A DNA stretch of 64,000 nt from Channallabes apus (GCA_030522415.1 CM060131.1:5252203-5316202); one strand, 5' to 3'. Numbered from the stretch's first letter, positions 54,301 through 58,170 are shown. Notes: generated by a model not told the origin, from the letters alone. Numbers and translations: made by a program.

Positions 54301-55412
54301 AGTAAAATCCGAATGCTTAGCAATGTAACTTCTATCTCTTTTAGCTCCAGCTAGTGTGATAAAATGATGCTTTCACAGAATTGCTGAATGAATTCACTGT
54401 GGTTATAAATAAAACAAATAGTCCAACAACAACGACAGCAATTGTGTAGCAAGCATGGTAGTGTAGTGGATAGTACTGTCGCCTTCCACCACCAGGATCT
54501 GGGTTCGATTCCCGGCCAGGCTCGATTCCCAGCTCTGTGTGCATGGAGTTTGTATGTTCTCCCCATGCTTGGTGAGTTTCCTCCAAGTACTAGTCACCCC
54601 CCCCCCAAAAAAAATATATAGGATAAAGTTGTATGGGTGAGAGTGTGTGAGTACTGAGCTGTAAAAAAGATGGAAATCAACTGTTATTATTACAACATAA
54701 ATCTTTTAAGTAGACAGTTCCGAGCTGTAAAAAACATGGTTATGATCCGTATTTGTTACAATGTAAACCCTGGAATTTGGCGGGAATAAACTGTTTTTAT
54801 AACAACATAAACATGTTAATTAGACAGTTATAAACCGTAAAAAATAAAAAAAAAAATAAAATCTGTAAAAAAAATTTACGGTAAACTTCTGACAACCACA
54901 GCTGCCATTTTTTACCGTAAAATTTACGGTTTATTATTTTTTTCGCAGTGCAATAACGGTGCTGCCGTTTTTTTACCGTAAAATTGACTATTTATTTTTT
55001 ACAGTGCATATTACCCTCTCTGGCTACAAGATATTATTTAAAAGTCTGTGTGTATATCTCTGGGAATTATGTTGGATTAATGTTTGATAATTGACTCTGA
55101 CATTTGTATTTGATTATAGCCTGAGACACGGCCAGTTCCCCACAGTTTCCAAACAATTTAGATACAGTTAATTAATCTTACCATTGGTGTGGTTCTGCTG
55201 TCGACTCTGTAAAGGGAGGACATACTCTGAATGCATCAGCCCCTGACTGGTTGGAACATTTGCACTTGAGGGCAGCTTTTCAATCTCGTTGGAAGGGGAT
55301 GAGGATGGAGATACGGGGATGTGGCAGAACTTTCCAGTAAAGTTGGAAGGACAGAGACATCGATCCTTATGAATGCACACACCTCCATTTTTACACAACA
55401 TGGGACACAAAA
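4492..55412 (-). CDS. ltbp2: latent TGF-beta-binding protein 2, partial, 19 exons
   Basis: Extracellular-matrix glycoprotein of the fibrillin/LTBP family, associated with microfibrils. The 19 exons total 2778 bp (926 residues) and join in one frame through GT-AG introns. LTBP2 is preferred over LTBP1/3/4 for several reasons: the first EGF ends TGKFCHIP, the linker has [13 protein letters not shown], the first hybrid domain reads NGQC, the second 8-Cys domain has [16 protein letters not shown], and the first EGF after the long linker lacks the usual DxNEC start, as I recall for mammalian LTBP2. Both ends are missing: no signal-peptide exon is visible up to 64000, and the C-terminal cbEGF and 8-Cys domains lie left of position 1. 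Unlike the mammalian proteins I know, it has a duplicated 36-residue linker exon and a strict alternation of two cbEGF types. Family assignment is very sure; the paralogue call is likely but untested by tree. Confidence 0.9.
4790..5186. mobile_element. Tc1-derived short element
   Basis: Ends cagtatggccaaaagtacat ggacacct and aggtgtccacatgctttta form inverted repeats, with TA before the left end. Inside is a decayed transposase end (gcctgcacagaagcctgacc corresponds to the PAQSPDL catalytic region). Classic Tc1-derived nonautonomous repeat of fish. Confidence 0.72.
5679..6869. mobile_element. long foldback MITE, TA-flanked, copy 1
   Basis: 1191 bp with ends cagtggaacctcggattaa and ctcgtaatccgaggttccactg, each beside TA, as in Tc1/mariner-derived elements. 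The halves are inverted copies of each other over several hundred bases. For example, cttacctttgaaaacaatcg in the left half pairs with cgactgttttcaaaggtaag in the right, and acggtttt/aaaaccgt stretches also match. (AC)n and (GT)n runs and an (aac)n run sit in the arms. No transposase is encoded. Confidence 0.8.
6874..7060 (-). repeat. tRNA-derived SINE, family 1
   Basis: Reverse-oriented copy. Box B-like ggtttgaacc and box A region gtagctcagtagttaaggca are present. It abuts the end of the foldback element at 6869, so it inserted beside or was carried next to it. Confidence 0.82.
7170..7289 (-). CDS. ltbp2: ltbp2 exon e18: cbEGF type A, unit 4
   Basis: A 120-bp phase 1-1 exon with donor gtaagc. 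It encodes [39 protein letters not shown]. Type A. Full set of cysteines and calcium ligands. Confidence 0.9.
7910..8029 (-). CDS. ltbp2: ltbp2 exon e17: cbEGF type B, unit 3
   Basis: A 120-bp phase 1-1 exon with donor gtcagc. It encodes [39 protein letters not shown]. Type B. A (TG)28 microsatellite on the transcribed strand ends about five bases before its acceptor AG and stands where the pyrimidine tract should be. Confidence 0.9.
8034..8091. repeat. (AC)28 microsatellite at a splice acceptor
   Basis: Pure dinucleotide run ending about five bases upstream of the exon e17 acceptor on the transcribed strand, where it reads (TG)n. Confidence 0.95.
8250..8540 (+). pseudogene. Tc1-like transposase fossil
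   Basis: The stretch caggaccttaagagagctgt reads QDLKRAVHK, and gaagaatgggccaaaattcc reads EEWAKIPS, the C-terminal end of Tc1-type transposases. Several stops. It lies in the intron between exons e16 and e17. Confidence 0.6.
8804..8923 (-). CDS. ltbp2: ltbp2 exon e16: cbEGF type A, unit 3
   Basis: A 120-bp phase 1-1 exon with donor gtgaaa. It encodes [39 protein letters not shown]. Type A with all cysteines and calcium ligands. The acceptor (ttaattag) has a poor pyrimidine tract. Confidence 0.9.
9013..9132 (-). CDS. ltbp2: ltbp2 exon e15: cbEGF type B, unit 2
   Basis: A 120-bp phase 1-1 exon after acceptor tgtttcag, with donor gtgaat. It encodes [39 protein letters not shown]. Type B. Only an 89-bp intron separates it from the next exon. 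Confidence 0.9.
9205..9494 (+). pseudogene. Tc1-like transposase fossil, second family
   Basis: Words such as cctccaaattatccagatcc (PNYPD, from the PNSPDLNP catalytic motif), aaggaggccccaccacgcaa and cccagaggttttgggtttta mark the 3' end of a Tc1-like transposon of the [12 protein letters not shown] type. Related fossils are at 25850 and 31420. Confidence 0.6.
10517..11819. mobile_element. long foldback MITE, copy 2
   Basis: Same family as 5679-6869: starts ctgtggaacctcagattacg, has ttcccataggaaataatgga, and ends actcgtaaactgcgttactt then ccgaggttcgactg with TA after. It has diverged ends, so it is older. Confidence 0.78.
12106..12225 (-). CDS. ltbp2: ltbp2 exon e14: cbEGF type A, unit 2
   Basis: A 120-bp phase 1-1 exon with donor gtaaag. 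It encodes [39 protein letters not shown]. Type A; most like exons at 8804 and 13227. Followed by a 3-kb intron carrying a foldback MITE. Confidence 0.9.
12920..13039 (-). CDS. ltbp2: ltbp2 exon e13: cbEGF type B, unit 1
   Basis: A 120-bp phase 1-1 exon with donor gtatgt. It encodes [39 protein letters not shown]. It is type B: C-V-S-C spacing between Cys 4 and Cys 5 and a short Cys1-Cys2 loop beginning DD. Confidence 0.9.
13227..13346 (-). CDS. ltbp2: ltbp2 exon e12: cbEGF type A, unit 1
   Basis: A 120-bp phase 1-1 exon with donor gtaacc. It encodes [39 protein letters not shown]. It is type A: a single residue between Cys 4 and Cys 5, and a GYKLQ third loop. Only a 187-bp intron separates it from its type-B partner. 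Confidence 0.9.
13631..14001 (-). repeat. tRNA-derived SINE, family 2, full length
   Basis: The fullest copy. On the minus strand it runs from ggcggcacggtggtgtagtg through gggttcgattccc and the body to a (tgaa)n tail at 13631. Nearly identical to the copy at 58171, so the family was recently active. Confidence 0.88.
14231..14356 (-). CDS. ltbp2: ltbp2 exon e11: cbEGF
   Basis: A 126-bp phase 1-1 exon with donor gtcagt. It encodes [28 protein letters not shown] and a slightly longer third loop ([13 protein letters not shown]). All six cysteines and the calcium ligands are present. This is the only two-residue-longer member of the cluster; it precedes the alternating A/B series. Confidence 0.9.
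14865..15226 (+). repeat. 5' LTR
   Basis: 362 bp. TATAAA at 15030-15035 and AATAAA at 15130-15135 mark probable promoter and polyadenylation signals. An imperfect hairpin (14961-14974 with 14984-14998, one-base bulge) contains CAGGTGA/TCACCTG. The ORF start codon lies inside the LTR at 15175. Confidence 0.9.
15175..16863 (+). CDS. LTR-element protein: acidic/coiled-coil N-terminus plus Pro-rich tandem repeats
   Basis: 562 codons, uninterrupted; function unknown. The start is in the 5' LTR ([18 protein letters not shown], a strongly basic, NLS-like start) and the stop is 12 bp inside the 3' LTR. About residues 25-105 are acidic with repeated YSxLEEEE-like and [14 protein letters not shown] segments. 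About residues 165-190 ([17 protein letters not shown]) look like a short coiled coil. Seven 23-residue repeats follow, with core [14 protein letters not shown], and then nine exact 10-residue repeats [10 protein letters not shown]. There is no CCHC knuckle, no D-S/T-G protease motif and no YxDD. GC content is far above the surrounding intron. The relative at 2834-3226 keeps the same N-terminal blocks, which argues for real coding. It could be a highly modified gag; equally it may be an accessory protein. Confidence 0.8.
   Translation: MPRTHTRRKHGKGKKRDRLLDLKSGMAEVFPLNNFWGGAGTISPELAERRKDSEEEMFCGWIYSGLEDEEEEMYRSWEYSLLMEQEGLLEDSEEHGEIEFWQSWDNSRYAEEAGMEEVNVTESERMAGHGWKGSGFAVRRTPWRGVTAEGETGECYRQWAEDNEERIGDLREQVVRLQQLLVQVRESQAVVPEVLPLADPDDMLPIPPLPGIGAENYAPQRESVSLPTPPDFEDGALACQQQLSDAPVLPPPPDFEDSVLACQQQLSDAPVLPPPLGFEDSALACQQQLSEAPVLPPPADFEDSEPACEQPLYDAPVLPPPFGFEDSEPACQQPLYDAPVLAPPFGFEDSEPACEQPLYDAPVLPPPFGFEDSEPACEQPLYDAPVLPPPFAFEDDVEPSSSVVHAPEPSSSVEPALQPPSTSPARRQPPSTSPARRQPPSTSPARRQPPSTSPARRQPPSTSPARRQPPSTSPARRQPPSTSPARRQPPSTSPARRQPPSTSPARRQPPSTSPAQQPLSMPPAPSPSLLDRRRKVEHWVGCPGPPVMLREEHFLEGGLCNG
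15886..16370 (+). repeat. seven 69-bp coding repeats
   Basis: Tandem 69-bp units (for example tgtcagcag at 15889 and again at 15958). Each encodes 23 residues with the core DAPVLPPP. The first three units carry QQQLS, the last four QPLY or EQPLY, showing step-wise amplification of two subtypes. Confidence 0.85.
16432..16720 (+). repeat. nine 30-bp coding repeats ([10 protein letters not shown])
   Basis: Nine essentially identical 30-bp units (unit ccgccgagcacgtctccagc plus gcgtcggcag) followed by one diverged unit. Such identity indicates very recent amplification or ongoing slippage. It keeps the opposite strand open as well, producing a long spurious antisense ORF. Confidence 0.9.
16852..17213 (+). 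repeat. 3' LTR
   Basis: 362 bp, one apparent difference from the 5' LTR (tttgtgttgg versus tttgtattgg). It repeats the internal start codon, so a transcript from this LTR could place the basic leader in frame with adjacent intron sequence for about 20 codons. Confidence 0.9.
17219..18712. other. intron, nothing recognised
   Basis: AT-rich ltbp2 intron sequence between the LTR element and a SINE. No exon-like or repeat-like signal seen. Confidence 0.6.
18713..18910 (+). repeat. tRNA-derived SINE, family 1
   Basis: Very close to the copy at 1325 (same ggggtagc(t/g)cagtggttaa head and ggataagagcgtctgccaaa tail), suggesting recent activity. Confidence 0.85.
19256..19384 (-). CDS. ltbp2: ltbp2 exon e10: divergent EGF domain lacking calcium ligands
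   Basis: A 129-bp phase 1-1 exon with donor gtataa. It encodes [17 protein letters not shown] and then a C-V-C-NPGF end. Six cysteines are kept, but the calcium-binding D-x-N/D-E before the first Cys is replaced by D-N-R-V, so calcium binding is doubtful. Mammalian LTBP2 also has a degenerate start in this EGF, which supports the paralogue call. Confidence 0.88.
19713..20445. repeat. tandem segmental duplication, copy A
   Basis: Matches 21886-24690 once the LINE is removed. Shared landmarks: tgattgtgacttatttcctg at one end, the 108-bp exon, taaccaataatgggg, atgtctgaaacatttgtaaa, and ttgccatcatgg at the other. About 730 bp, with small indels and roughly 10-15% divergence by eye. Confidence 0.85.
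19737..19844 (-). CDS. ltbp2: ltbp2 exon e9: Pro-rich linker exon, copy A of the duplication
   Basis: A 108-bp phase 1-1 exon encoding [18 protein letters not shown] and ending PPRAG, with donor gtcagg. It is the partner of the exon at 21911-22018. Both keep an open frame and splice sites, which suggests both are used. Its flanking intron is the uninterrupted version of the duplicated intron. Confidence 0.78.
21911..22018 (-). CDS. ltbp2: ltbp2 exon e8: Pro-rich linker exon, copy B of a tandem duplication
   Basis: A 108-bp phase 1-1 exon, acceptor gtaagtag and donor gtcaga. It encodes [18 protein letters not shown] and then a Pro-rich end closing with PPRTG. It is nearly identical to the exon at 19737-19844 (about nine nucleotide differences by eye), and the flanking intron is duplicated too. 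It is a linker with no fold motif; each copy adds exactly 36 residues in frame. The acceptor has a weak pyrimidine tract, so use of both copies in mRNA is inferred. Confidence 0.78.
22364..24357 (+). pseudogene. LINE reverse transcriptase, frameshifted
   Basis: RT blocks in order: [87 protein letters not shown], catalytic MFADDIVLC (about 23600-23625), then the C-terminal region [11 protein letters not shown] and [14 protein letters not shown]. Reading shifts frame near 23190-23210 (with a small deletion after LLSHTMKL), 23380 and 23725. The clade call (RTE/BovB-like) rests on overall resemblance and the tail. Confidence 0.8.
22364..24387 (+). mobile_element. 5'-truncated RTE-like LINE inside the duplicated ltbp2 intron
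   Basis: 2024 bp, flanked by a 19-bp perfect target duplication agatatggtgctttatgtt (22345-22363 and 24388-24406). It lacks an endonuclease and ends in a short (aag)n tail, both usual for RTE-type LINEs after target-primed reverse transcription. It is antisense to ltbp2. The other copy of the duplicated intron (about 20160-20210) shows the empty site. Confidence 0.85.
25008..25385 (-). CDS. ltbp2: ltbp2 exon e7: end of TB domain and long Ser/Thr/Gln linker
   Basis: A 378-bp phase 1-1 exon after acceptor gtctacag, with donor gtgagt. It opens [16 protein letters not shown], the conserved C-terminal strand of the 8-Cys domain. About 105 residues of low-complexity Ser/Thr/Gln/Pro-rich linker follow, with an NHTS glycosylation site. 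Linkers at this point are poorly conserved and flexible in all LTBPs and are often protease-sensitive (family knowledge). Confidence 0.9.
25850..26190 (+). pseudogene. Tc1-like transposase fossil, second family
   Basis: Shares with 9205-9494 the words ctgccctccaaattctccag, gaccatggaggcccc-like and cccccagaggtcttgtgcag. It includes more 5' sequence (gcatcacatccaaccatgta). Stops in all frames. Confidence 0.6.
26784..26948 (-). CDS. ltbp2: ltbp2 exon e6: second 8-Cys (TB) domain, first part
   Basis: A 165-bp phase 1-1 exon after acceptor ctctgcacag, with donor gtgagt. It encodes [20 protein letters not shown], then [14 protein letters not shown] and [14 protein letters not shown]: the triple-Cys TB/8-Cys signature. 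In LTBP1, -3 and -4 this domain binds latent TGF-beta propeptide; mammalian LTBP2 does not, because it lacks a two-residue insertion. No such insertion is obvious here, but that needs an alignment. Confidence 0.92.
26949..29189. other. intron, no exon seen
   Basis: Intron between exons e5 and e6 (to 29959). It has poly-A at 28150-28170 and short ORFs at 28043-28504 with no recognisable family. Nothing supported. Confidence 0.55.
29190..29600 (+). repeat. possible DNA-transposon remnant
   Basis: tcagtcagaagtttacatac actcatca at about 29205 looks like a fish Tc1-type terminal sequence. A 133-codon ORF here has no recognisable family and is followed by a (C)17 run at 29642-29659. Confidence 0.3.
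29960..30082 (-). CDS. ltbp2: ltbp2 exon e5: cbEGF domain
   Basis: A 123-bp phase 1-1 exon. It encodes [16 protein letters not shown], then [11 protein letters not shown] and a Phe-rich end with a final Cys. All six EGF cysteines are present, with the D-I-N-E calcium ligands, a downstream Asn in the C-x-N-T-x-G-S-Y hydroxylation-type motif, and the aromatic residue. It lies between the two 8-Cys domains, as in all LTBPs. The preceding 9.3-kb intron holds the DIRS and Tc1 elements. Confidence 0.9.
30083..32342. other. intron left of the DIRS element
   Basis: Apart from the Tc1 fossil at 31420-31600 I see no gene. A poly-T run lies at 32300-32314, just before the DIRS end. Confidence 0.55.
31420..31600 (-). 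pseudogene. Tc1-like transposase fossil, second family, reverse
   Basis: The minus strand reads ...gataccacagcacacaccca gaggtctcgtggagtc..., with the terminal cactgatcagcaataacatt at 31420. Only the 3' end of the transposon remains. Confidence 0.6.
32390..32570. repeat. DIRS left terminal inverted repeat
   Basis: Pairs with 37283-37457 over about 175 bp with a few mismatches and small indels. It contains a TATA-like ctatatata followed at once by the 18-nt motif acctcggtcaggtgacgt (32482-32499). Confidence 0.85.
32618..32716. repeat. DIRS internal complementary region
   Basis: 99 bp that read as the junction of the reversed left and right termini. By DIRS models it allows single-stranded circular cDNA to be closed before recombination. 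Confidence 0.85.
32801..33489 (-). pseudogene. DIRS tyrosine recombinase, catalytic part, frameshifted
   Basis: Continuation in at least three pieces. 33489-33274 carries the linker after the stop. The catalytic end at 33037-32801 has [13 protein letters not shown] (the H-x-x-R pair) and [10 protein letters not shown] with the likely nucleophile Tyr at about 32861. The first catalytic Arg should lie in the frameshifted middle, which I did not place. Confidence 0.7.
33499..34620 (-). pseudogene. DIRS RNase H and N-terminal part of tyrosine recombinase
   Basis: 373 codons. An RNase H region ([38 protein letters not shown]) is followed by a recombinase core-binding-like segment ([17 protein letters not shown], then [12 protein letters not shown]). 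It ends at an in-frame TGA at a CpG-like site after LVAPFIR; the expected reading continues beyond it (RPPTRAPSW), so the stop is a mutation. Confidence 0.8.
34091..35743 (-). pseudogene. DIRS reverse transcriptase
   Basis: 550 codons open. Recognisable RT blocks in order: [42 protein letters not shown] and the catalytic NYIDDWLIL (YIDD at about 34979-34990). YxDDW followed by L is typical of DIRS. After the thumb the frame drifts out of register with RNase H (about 34570-34620), so the polyprotein is broken. Confidence 0.85.
35837..37155 (-). pseudogene. DIRS gag-like region
   Basis: Two adjacent open stretches (37100-36537 and 36517-35837) are interrupted near 36530. The 5' part, readable upstream to about 37155, has a Cys cluster (SCPCGNRL, then HNLCFECLG and ECEQC) that looks zinc-binding. 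The second part contains [20 protein letters not shown], typical of DIRS ORF1. It ends in a Pro run encoded by a G homopolymer at about 35886-35910. Confidence 0.7.
37283..37457. repeat. DIRS right terminal inverted repeat
   Basis: Reverse complement of the left repeat. The 18-nt motif is at 37348-37365 on the minus strand. The right end of the element (gaaagggaac) is at 37482. Confidence 0.85.
37585..39189 (+). mobile_element. Tc1-like DNA transposon with long inverted ends, inactive
   Basis: 1605 bp flanked by TA dinucleotides (37583-37584 and 39190-39191). The ends form inverted repeats of about 80-110 bp (cagtggtgtgaaaaactatt versus aatagtttttcacaccactg at the other end). It encodes one transposase, broken by frameshifts. 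It sits 100 bp beyond the DIRS element in the same ltbp2 intron, opposite to the gene. Confidence 0.92.
37970..38971 (+). pseudogene. Tc1 transposase, frameshifted
   Basis: Expected about 340 residues. The first ORF (37970-38320) holds the paired-like DNA-binding region ([42 protein letters not shown] hook). The catalytic part is split. [14 protein letters not shown] with the first Asp is in one frame near 38382-38420; the rest, including [24 protein letters not shown] (second Asp) and [14 protein letters not shown] (Glu), is open in another frame to 38971. At least two indels, so no active enzyme from this copy. Confidence 0.88.
39261..39309. repeat. (CA)24 microsatellite
   Basis: Pure run about 50 bp beyond the e4 donor. 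Confidence 0.95.
39360..39428 (-). CDS. ltbp2: ltbp2 exon e4: short exon before first cbEGF
   Basis: A 69-bp phase 1-1 exon after acceptor ctttcacag, with donor gtatgt. It encodes [21 protein letters not shown], matching the C-x-x-G-[YF]-x-R-[LIV]-N-x-T-x-C stretch that follows the first hybrid domain in LTBPs and leads straight into the D-I-N-E-C cbEGF. NGT is a possible N-glycosylation site. A (CA)24 microsatellite lies about 50 bp downstream of its donor. Confidence 0.87.
39429..41986. other. intron, nothing recognised
   Basis: AT-rich intron between e4 and e3. Short ORFs lack family resemblance; no repeats recognised. Confidence 0.55.
41987..43420. mobile_element. TIR element (ggggtgcgtttc ends) with nested SINE
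   Basis: The left end ggggtgcgtttcccaaaagc and right end gtacatgaaacgcacccc are inverted. Internal inverted words include catcgttagcc, accatagtt and ggttagaa. No transposase. A (gaa)11 run is at 43228-43261. No convincing target duplication was found, so superfamily is open. Confidence 0.65.
42690..42848 (-). repeat. tRNA-Gly(GCC)-derived SINE
   Basis: On the minus strand the head reads ctggtggctcagtggtaggt, then an anticodon stem-loop ttcgcctgccatgcgga with GCC in the anticodon position, then ggcccgggttcgattccc. The acceptor stem pairs except for the first base, and one T-stem pair is lost. The body after it (agcccggataaaatggga) looks like a SINE body rather than tRNA flank. It is nested in the TIR element 41987-43420. 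Confidence 0.72.
44669..44843 (-). repeat. SINE family 2, truncated
   Basis: The tail half only (ggagcctatcccagac, caattagcctaatctgcatg). It lacks the tRNA-like head. It contains a (actc)n stretch. Confidence 0.7.
44970..44995. repeat. (AG)13 microsatellite
   Basis: Pure run 16 bp downstream of the e3 donor on the transcribed strand (reads CT-rich there). Confidence 0.9.
45011..45113 (-). CDS. ltbp2: ltbp2 exon e3: core of first hybrid (8-Cys) domain
   Basis: A 103-bp exon too short to appear as a long ORF. It was found by reading between the flanking exons. After acceptor ttcaacag it reads [19 protein letters not shown] and continues with [12 protein letters not shown], then donor gtatgg in phase 1. 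The double Cys followed by G-x-x-W-G is the signature of LTBP hybrid/TB domains. It joins in phase 0 to the NGQ end of the preceding exon, restoring the NGQC motif. Confidence 0.88.
45420..46140 (+). repeat. dispersed repeat ending agcgctatacaaataaa
   Basis: Contains gatgaggatgggttccctgt, ctggttcctctcaagttttc, ccatctcagggagtttttcc and ends ttgttaaaagcgctatacaa ataaaatttaattgaat. I recognise this as a very common fish repeat, class not certain. Its 3' end alone recurs at 52995-53052. Confidence 0.65.
46809..47086 (-). CDS. ltbp2: ltbp2 exon e2: HHPPEA linker and start of first hybrid domain
   Basis: A 278-bp exon (phase 1 in, phase 0 out) after acceptor tgatttcag, with donor gtgaga. It starts [19 protein letters not shown], the conserved LTBP linker motif, then runs through a Ser/Arg-rich stretch. 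It ends with [10 protein letters not shown], the first strand of the hybrid 8-Cys domain completed by the next exon. Confidence 0.9.
47087..49080. other. intron, nothing recognised
   Basis: Intron between e2 and e1. Poly-T runs at 47630-47652 and 47811-47824. No exon-like sequence. Confidence 0.55.
49081..49700 (+). mobile_element. 5' part of a DNA transposon with a first exon
   Basis: Begins aagtgcccctattatgccat, which I recall as the end of a Harbinger/ISL2EU-like fish transposon. It has a promoter-like region with tgattggtcag and tgattggtct (two CCAAT-box-like words in forward orientation) and a GC-rich stretch. The coding start at 49418 follows. Only this end is present. Confidence 0.5.
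49418..49561 (+). pseudogene. short transposon-encoded ORF or first exon
   Basis: 47 codons, [20 protein letters not shown] at the start. The LPYQFEP start resembles the N-terminus of proteins carried by ISL2EU-type transposons in fish. A possible donor (ctcagtg followed by gtaatt) lies near 49535, so it could be a first exon whose continuation is absent. Confidence 0.4.
49990..51297 (+). mobile_element. L2-clade LINE, 3' fragment
   Basis: The reverse transcriptase C-terminal half is readable from about 50025: [20 protein letters not shown], then [12 protein letters not shown] in place of [22 protein letters not shown], and after a stop at about 50376 [37 protein letters not shown]. The 3' end, with aataaagcctacttgaactt gaacttgaa, is typical of L2. 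5'-truncated and mutated. Confidence 0.82.
51720..52920 (+). pseudogene. Ty3/gypsy integrase and RT/RNase H relics, out of order
   Basis: 51750-51830 reads [19 protein letters not shown] (integrase core). 51905-51965 reads [17 protein letters not shown] after a stop (integrase C-terminal part of the core), and 52040-52065 LLFWRHPSV. Further on, 52555-52700 has FQQLKTQF and [12 protein letters not shown], the RNase H-proximal region that should precede integrase. Many stops; relics only. Confidence 0.6.
52995..53052 (+). repeat. 3' end of the 45420-46140 repeat family
   Basis: tttgagacaatgacaattgt taaaagcactatacaaataa: the same terminal 50 bp, isolated. Confidence 0.6.
53168..53397 (-). repeat. 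SINE family 2, diverged
   Basis: Has the tatcccaggagacttagggc tail region and the ccaccatgccgcc head edge, with a deletion of most of the box B region. Confidence 0.75.
53504..55006. mobile_element. TIR element with cactgtaaaaaat ends
   Basis: Left end cactgtaaaaaatg and right end attttttacagtg are inverted. The interior is full of acagtaaaa/ttttacgg variants, giving many short internal inverted repeats. A SINE head lies within (54456-54590). Non-coding. Confidence 0.55.
54456..54590 (+). repeat. SINE family 2, head part, nested in a TIR element
   Basis: Contains tagtgtagtggatagtactg and gggttcgattcccggccagg, then stops after the cttggtgagtttcctcc block. It lies inside the 53504-55006 element. 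Confidence 0.75.
55182..55412 (-). CDS. ltbp2: ltbp2 exon e1 in window: EGF-like domain and linker
   Basis: The first recognisable ltbp2 exon in transcript order, 231 bp, entered in phase 1 after acceptor ccttctag and leaving in phase 1 at gtaaga. It encodes a six-Cys EGF of the non-calcium type ([19 protein letters not shown], then TGKFCHIP) followed by a Ser/Pro-rich linker with the possible N-glycosylation site NHTN. It matches the EGF that precedes the HHPPEA linker in LTBP1 and LTBP2. Confidence 0.9.
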
Positions 55413-56104
55413 CTAGAAGGAAAGATAGAGATGGAGAGTTAGATACATACAATTTAATCAATGTCAAAACAAATGTGTCACATGCTATTTATTAATAAGT
55501 ACTCAGTGGACATTTTAGGTGACTTCTAGGTAACTTATTTGAGTTATTATCTAGGTATAATTAAAGACTATAGCATTACTTTTCTTTAAAATGAAACAAA
55601 CCCAAGCAAGGAAAACACATTCTTACTGTATGTGTTGACCAGAAAACACTGTTATCCATACATTTCTATAACTTCACTGTGTGTGCCCGGCTAATCAAAT
55701 TTAATATAGTTCCATCATAACTATAAATGTGGCTCAGCTTTTCAGCATAATTCAAATCAGTTTTTCTCAGATAAAGCATTTCAGTATAAACATTGTCACA
55801 AAGCAACTATGCACAAAACCAGAGGCGGATTTTGATCCCTGGGTCACCATACGGATGGAATCAGACACAAAAAGGACCACATCCTCTTCCTGGCGCAATC
55901 ATTATTCGTCCAGATTTTGTAATCCCACTGGATACAGATAGGACGGCATGATGGTTTCATGACCATACAAACTAGGGGACCTATTTGGTAAAATTACATT
56001 TTTATTTGTTTTTAGACATTCAGATAGCTCTCCAGTGCCCGTCTACAAGCATAAAAGGTAAGAAGAAAACAAATCCCTGTTTTTTCCCCATTTCCATGTT
56101 TACA

Positions 56105-56312
56105 GTATATTGGCAGCTTAGTGGTCGCCTAGTACCTCCAGGGTCCGGGTTCGATTCCCGCCTCGGTGTCTGTGTGCATGGAGTTTGCATGTTCTCTTGG
56201 TGGGTTTCCTCCGGGTACTCCGGTTTCCTCCCACAGTCCAAGGACATGCAGATTAGGCTAATTGGCATTCCAAAGTTGCCTGTAGTGTGTGAATGAGTGT
56301 GTCAATGTTTAC
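56105..56312 (+). repeat. SINE family 2
   Basis: Shortened box A (cttagtggtcgcc), intact box B (gggttcgattccc), body through ggtttcctcccacagtccaa to gtagtgtgtgaatgagtgtg. Confidence 0.78.
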
Positions 56313-56627
56313 CAGAAGTCCTACTAGGCTGTAATAAGGAAAATAAATATAATGGTCACCATTGGCCTCTACGGTTCCTATATCGACTACAGAGGTTCCT
56401 AGATACTGTAGATGGTAGGGCTTAAACAATCCAATTGTATTATCCGCCAATCTGATGCTGTATAAGAAGATTCCCAGGGTGTTGCTCAGCTCTGCTATTT
56501 TCTGAAGGGCTATGGCTAAACAATTCATATACAACGCTAGCATGTTTGGAGAATAAGTGAAACAGAGAGGGTTTGCTGTATAAAACAAATGCACTATTTG
56601 AAGGGTATTTCAGTATCTCTGCATATA

Positions 56628-56767
56628 TACCGGAAACCAGAGTACAGTACCTAGAGGAAACCCACCAAGCATGGGCAGAACATGCAAACTCCACACACAG
56701 ACCTGAGGTGGGAATAAAACCCACAACCCGGGAGGTGCGAGGCCACAGTGCTAATCACCATGCCTCT
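56628..56767 (-). repeat. SINE family 2, diverged head part
   Basis: Reverse copy with gaggaaacccaccaagcatg and gtgctaatcaccatgcct; box B is decayed. Confidence 0.68.
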
Positions 56768-58170
56768 TAATGTAAATGTTGATGGTTAACTGTGATGGGA
56801 TTCACATTGTTAAATGAAATCATTAAAAAGATGAATTGGAAAAAGAAAAAGAGATCCACCCAGACCTGGGTTTAACTGGGGTCAGTTTGTGTGTGGCTGA
56901 GGTGATAAAGGGATTTAATTTGTCTCTTAGCTCTTCTGCATTCACTCTTGCATATGCTCTCTCTTTCTCGCACACACACACATACACACACTTGTAGAAG
57001 CGAGACCTAGGTAAAAGCTTGAACTTTTTCCAAGATCCACAATTATCCATCATTTCTATGACAGATCGGTCTCCAAGGAGATCATGCTTGGCCCTCCAAG
57101 TGTGTGTGTTTCTCTAACACACATTTTATGTCAGCACAGGCCTAGTAGAGAAAAAGAAAATAAACTGATAAATGTGTATGATTGTGCTCCAGATTTATCA
57201 CACGTAAAGAACAGAATCATTTCCGATCTCATGACATCACTATGAAGTCATACAGTTTAGGTAACAAGGACCGATTGTTTGCTGAGTCACTTCAGTTCTG
57301 CATGTTTGTGTGTGAAAGTATGTGCTCATACTGGTCTTGTGTGCTCGGGGCATTATCTTAAATGAAAAAGTAGTATTTAATTTGTTTATTACATACATAC
57401 TGTATACTGCACAGTTTATATTACACTGTGTCAGATTTGGATTAGACAGATTTGATTAGTTTGGGATTAACTGAAATTCTTTCAAACGGCAAGTTACAGG
57501 TATAATTCTATAATATTTTCAGTTTTCCTTAGTTTAGAAGAATCCATTACATAACACTGAGACAGTCCATCATTTAAGCATCTCCACATGAACCTGAAAT
57601 CAATTTAAGTCTGCTGAGGTTGTGACAACAAGAAAGCAAACATTCAAATTTTCTGTCAAAGGTCAACAATCTCCTCCAAAAAACATGAACAGAAAACAAC
57701 ATACTGCCTTGTGCCTCTACATAAGTTAAATTAGTAATATATTGCAAGTCCTGTCAGGTGGAAAGATGACAGGAGTTGCAATCAAACGAACCCACTTCAG
57801 TGTCAGCTCACAGTGAATGCCACATTCAGTACATGAGCAGCTTAAAATATTTTGTAATAAACGGCAAGTTTAGGTAATATTCTGACAGCATGTGTTCTTA
57901 TTTAAGACGTTTTTTTTTCCCCTTATGGGAAAAGAGTCCAGGCCTGCTAGTGTGGGTGGAAAGGGGCTGTTCTGTAACTATACAGTTCAGTTGCATGTAC
58001 AAGACTTATTATTGCACTCTCTCCAAATTTGCTCTTCTTATTTTATAATGGGTTGATGTGTTGCAAAGGGAGAAAGTGGAATTTGGTTGAAATTCTGGTG
58101 AAAGGCAAAGCGAAAACACTCCAGTGACCTGAAGCCATTGTGAGAAAGAAGTCTATATAATATGTTTTTC
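56768..58170. other. upstream intron or flank, nothing recognised
   Basis: No ltbp2-like exon could be read on the minus strand here. Low-complexity ctctctttctcgcacacac near 56960. Confidence 0.5.

Noticed and set aside
55800..55945. possible exon or gypsy fragment (GAIIIRPDFVIPLDTDR)
   Set aside because: Short, no splice sites in a consistent phase with ltbp2, and no family I can name.
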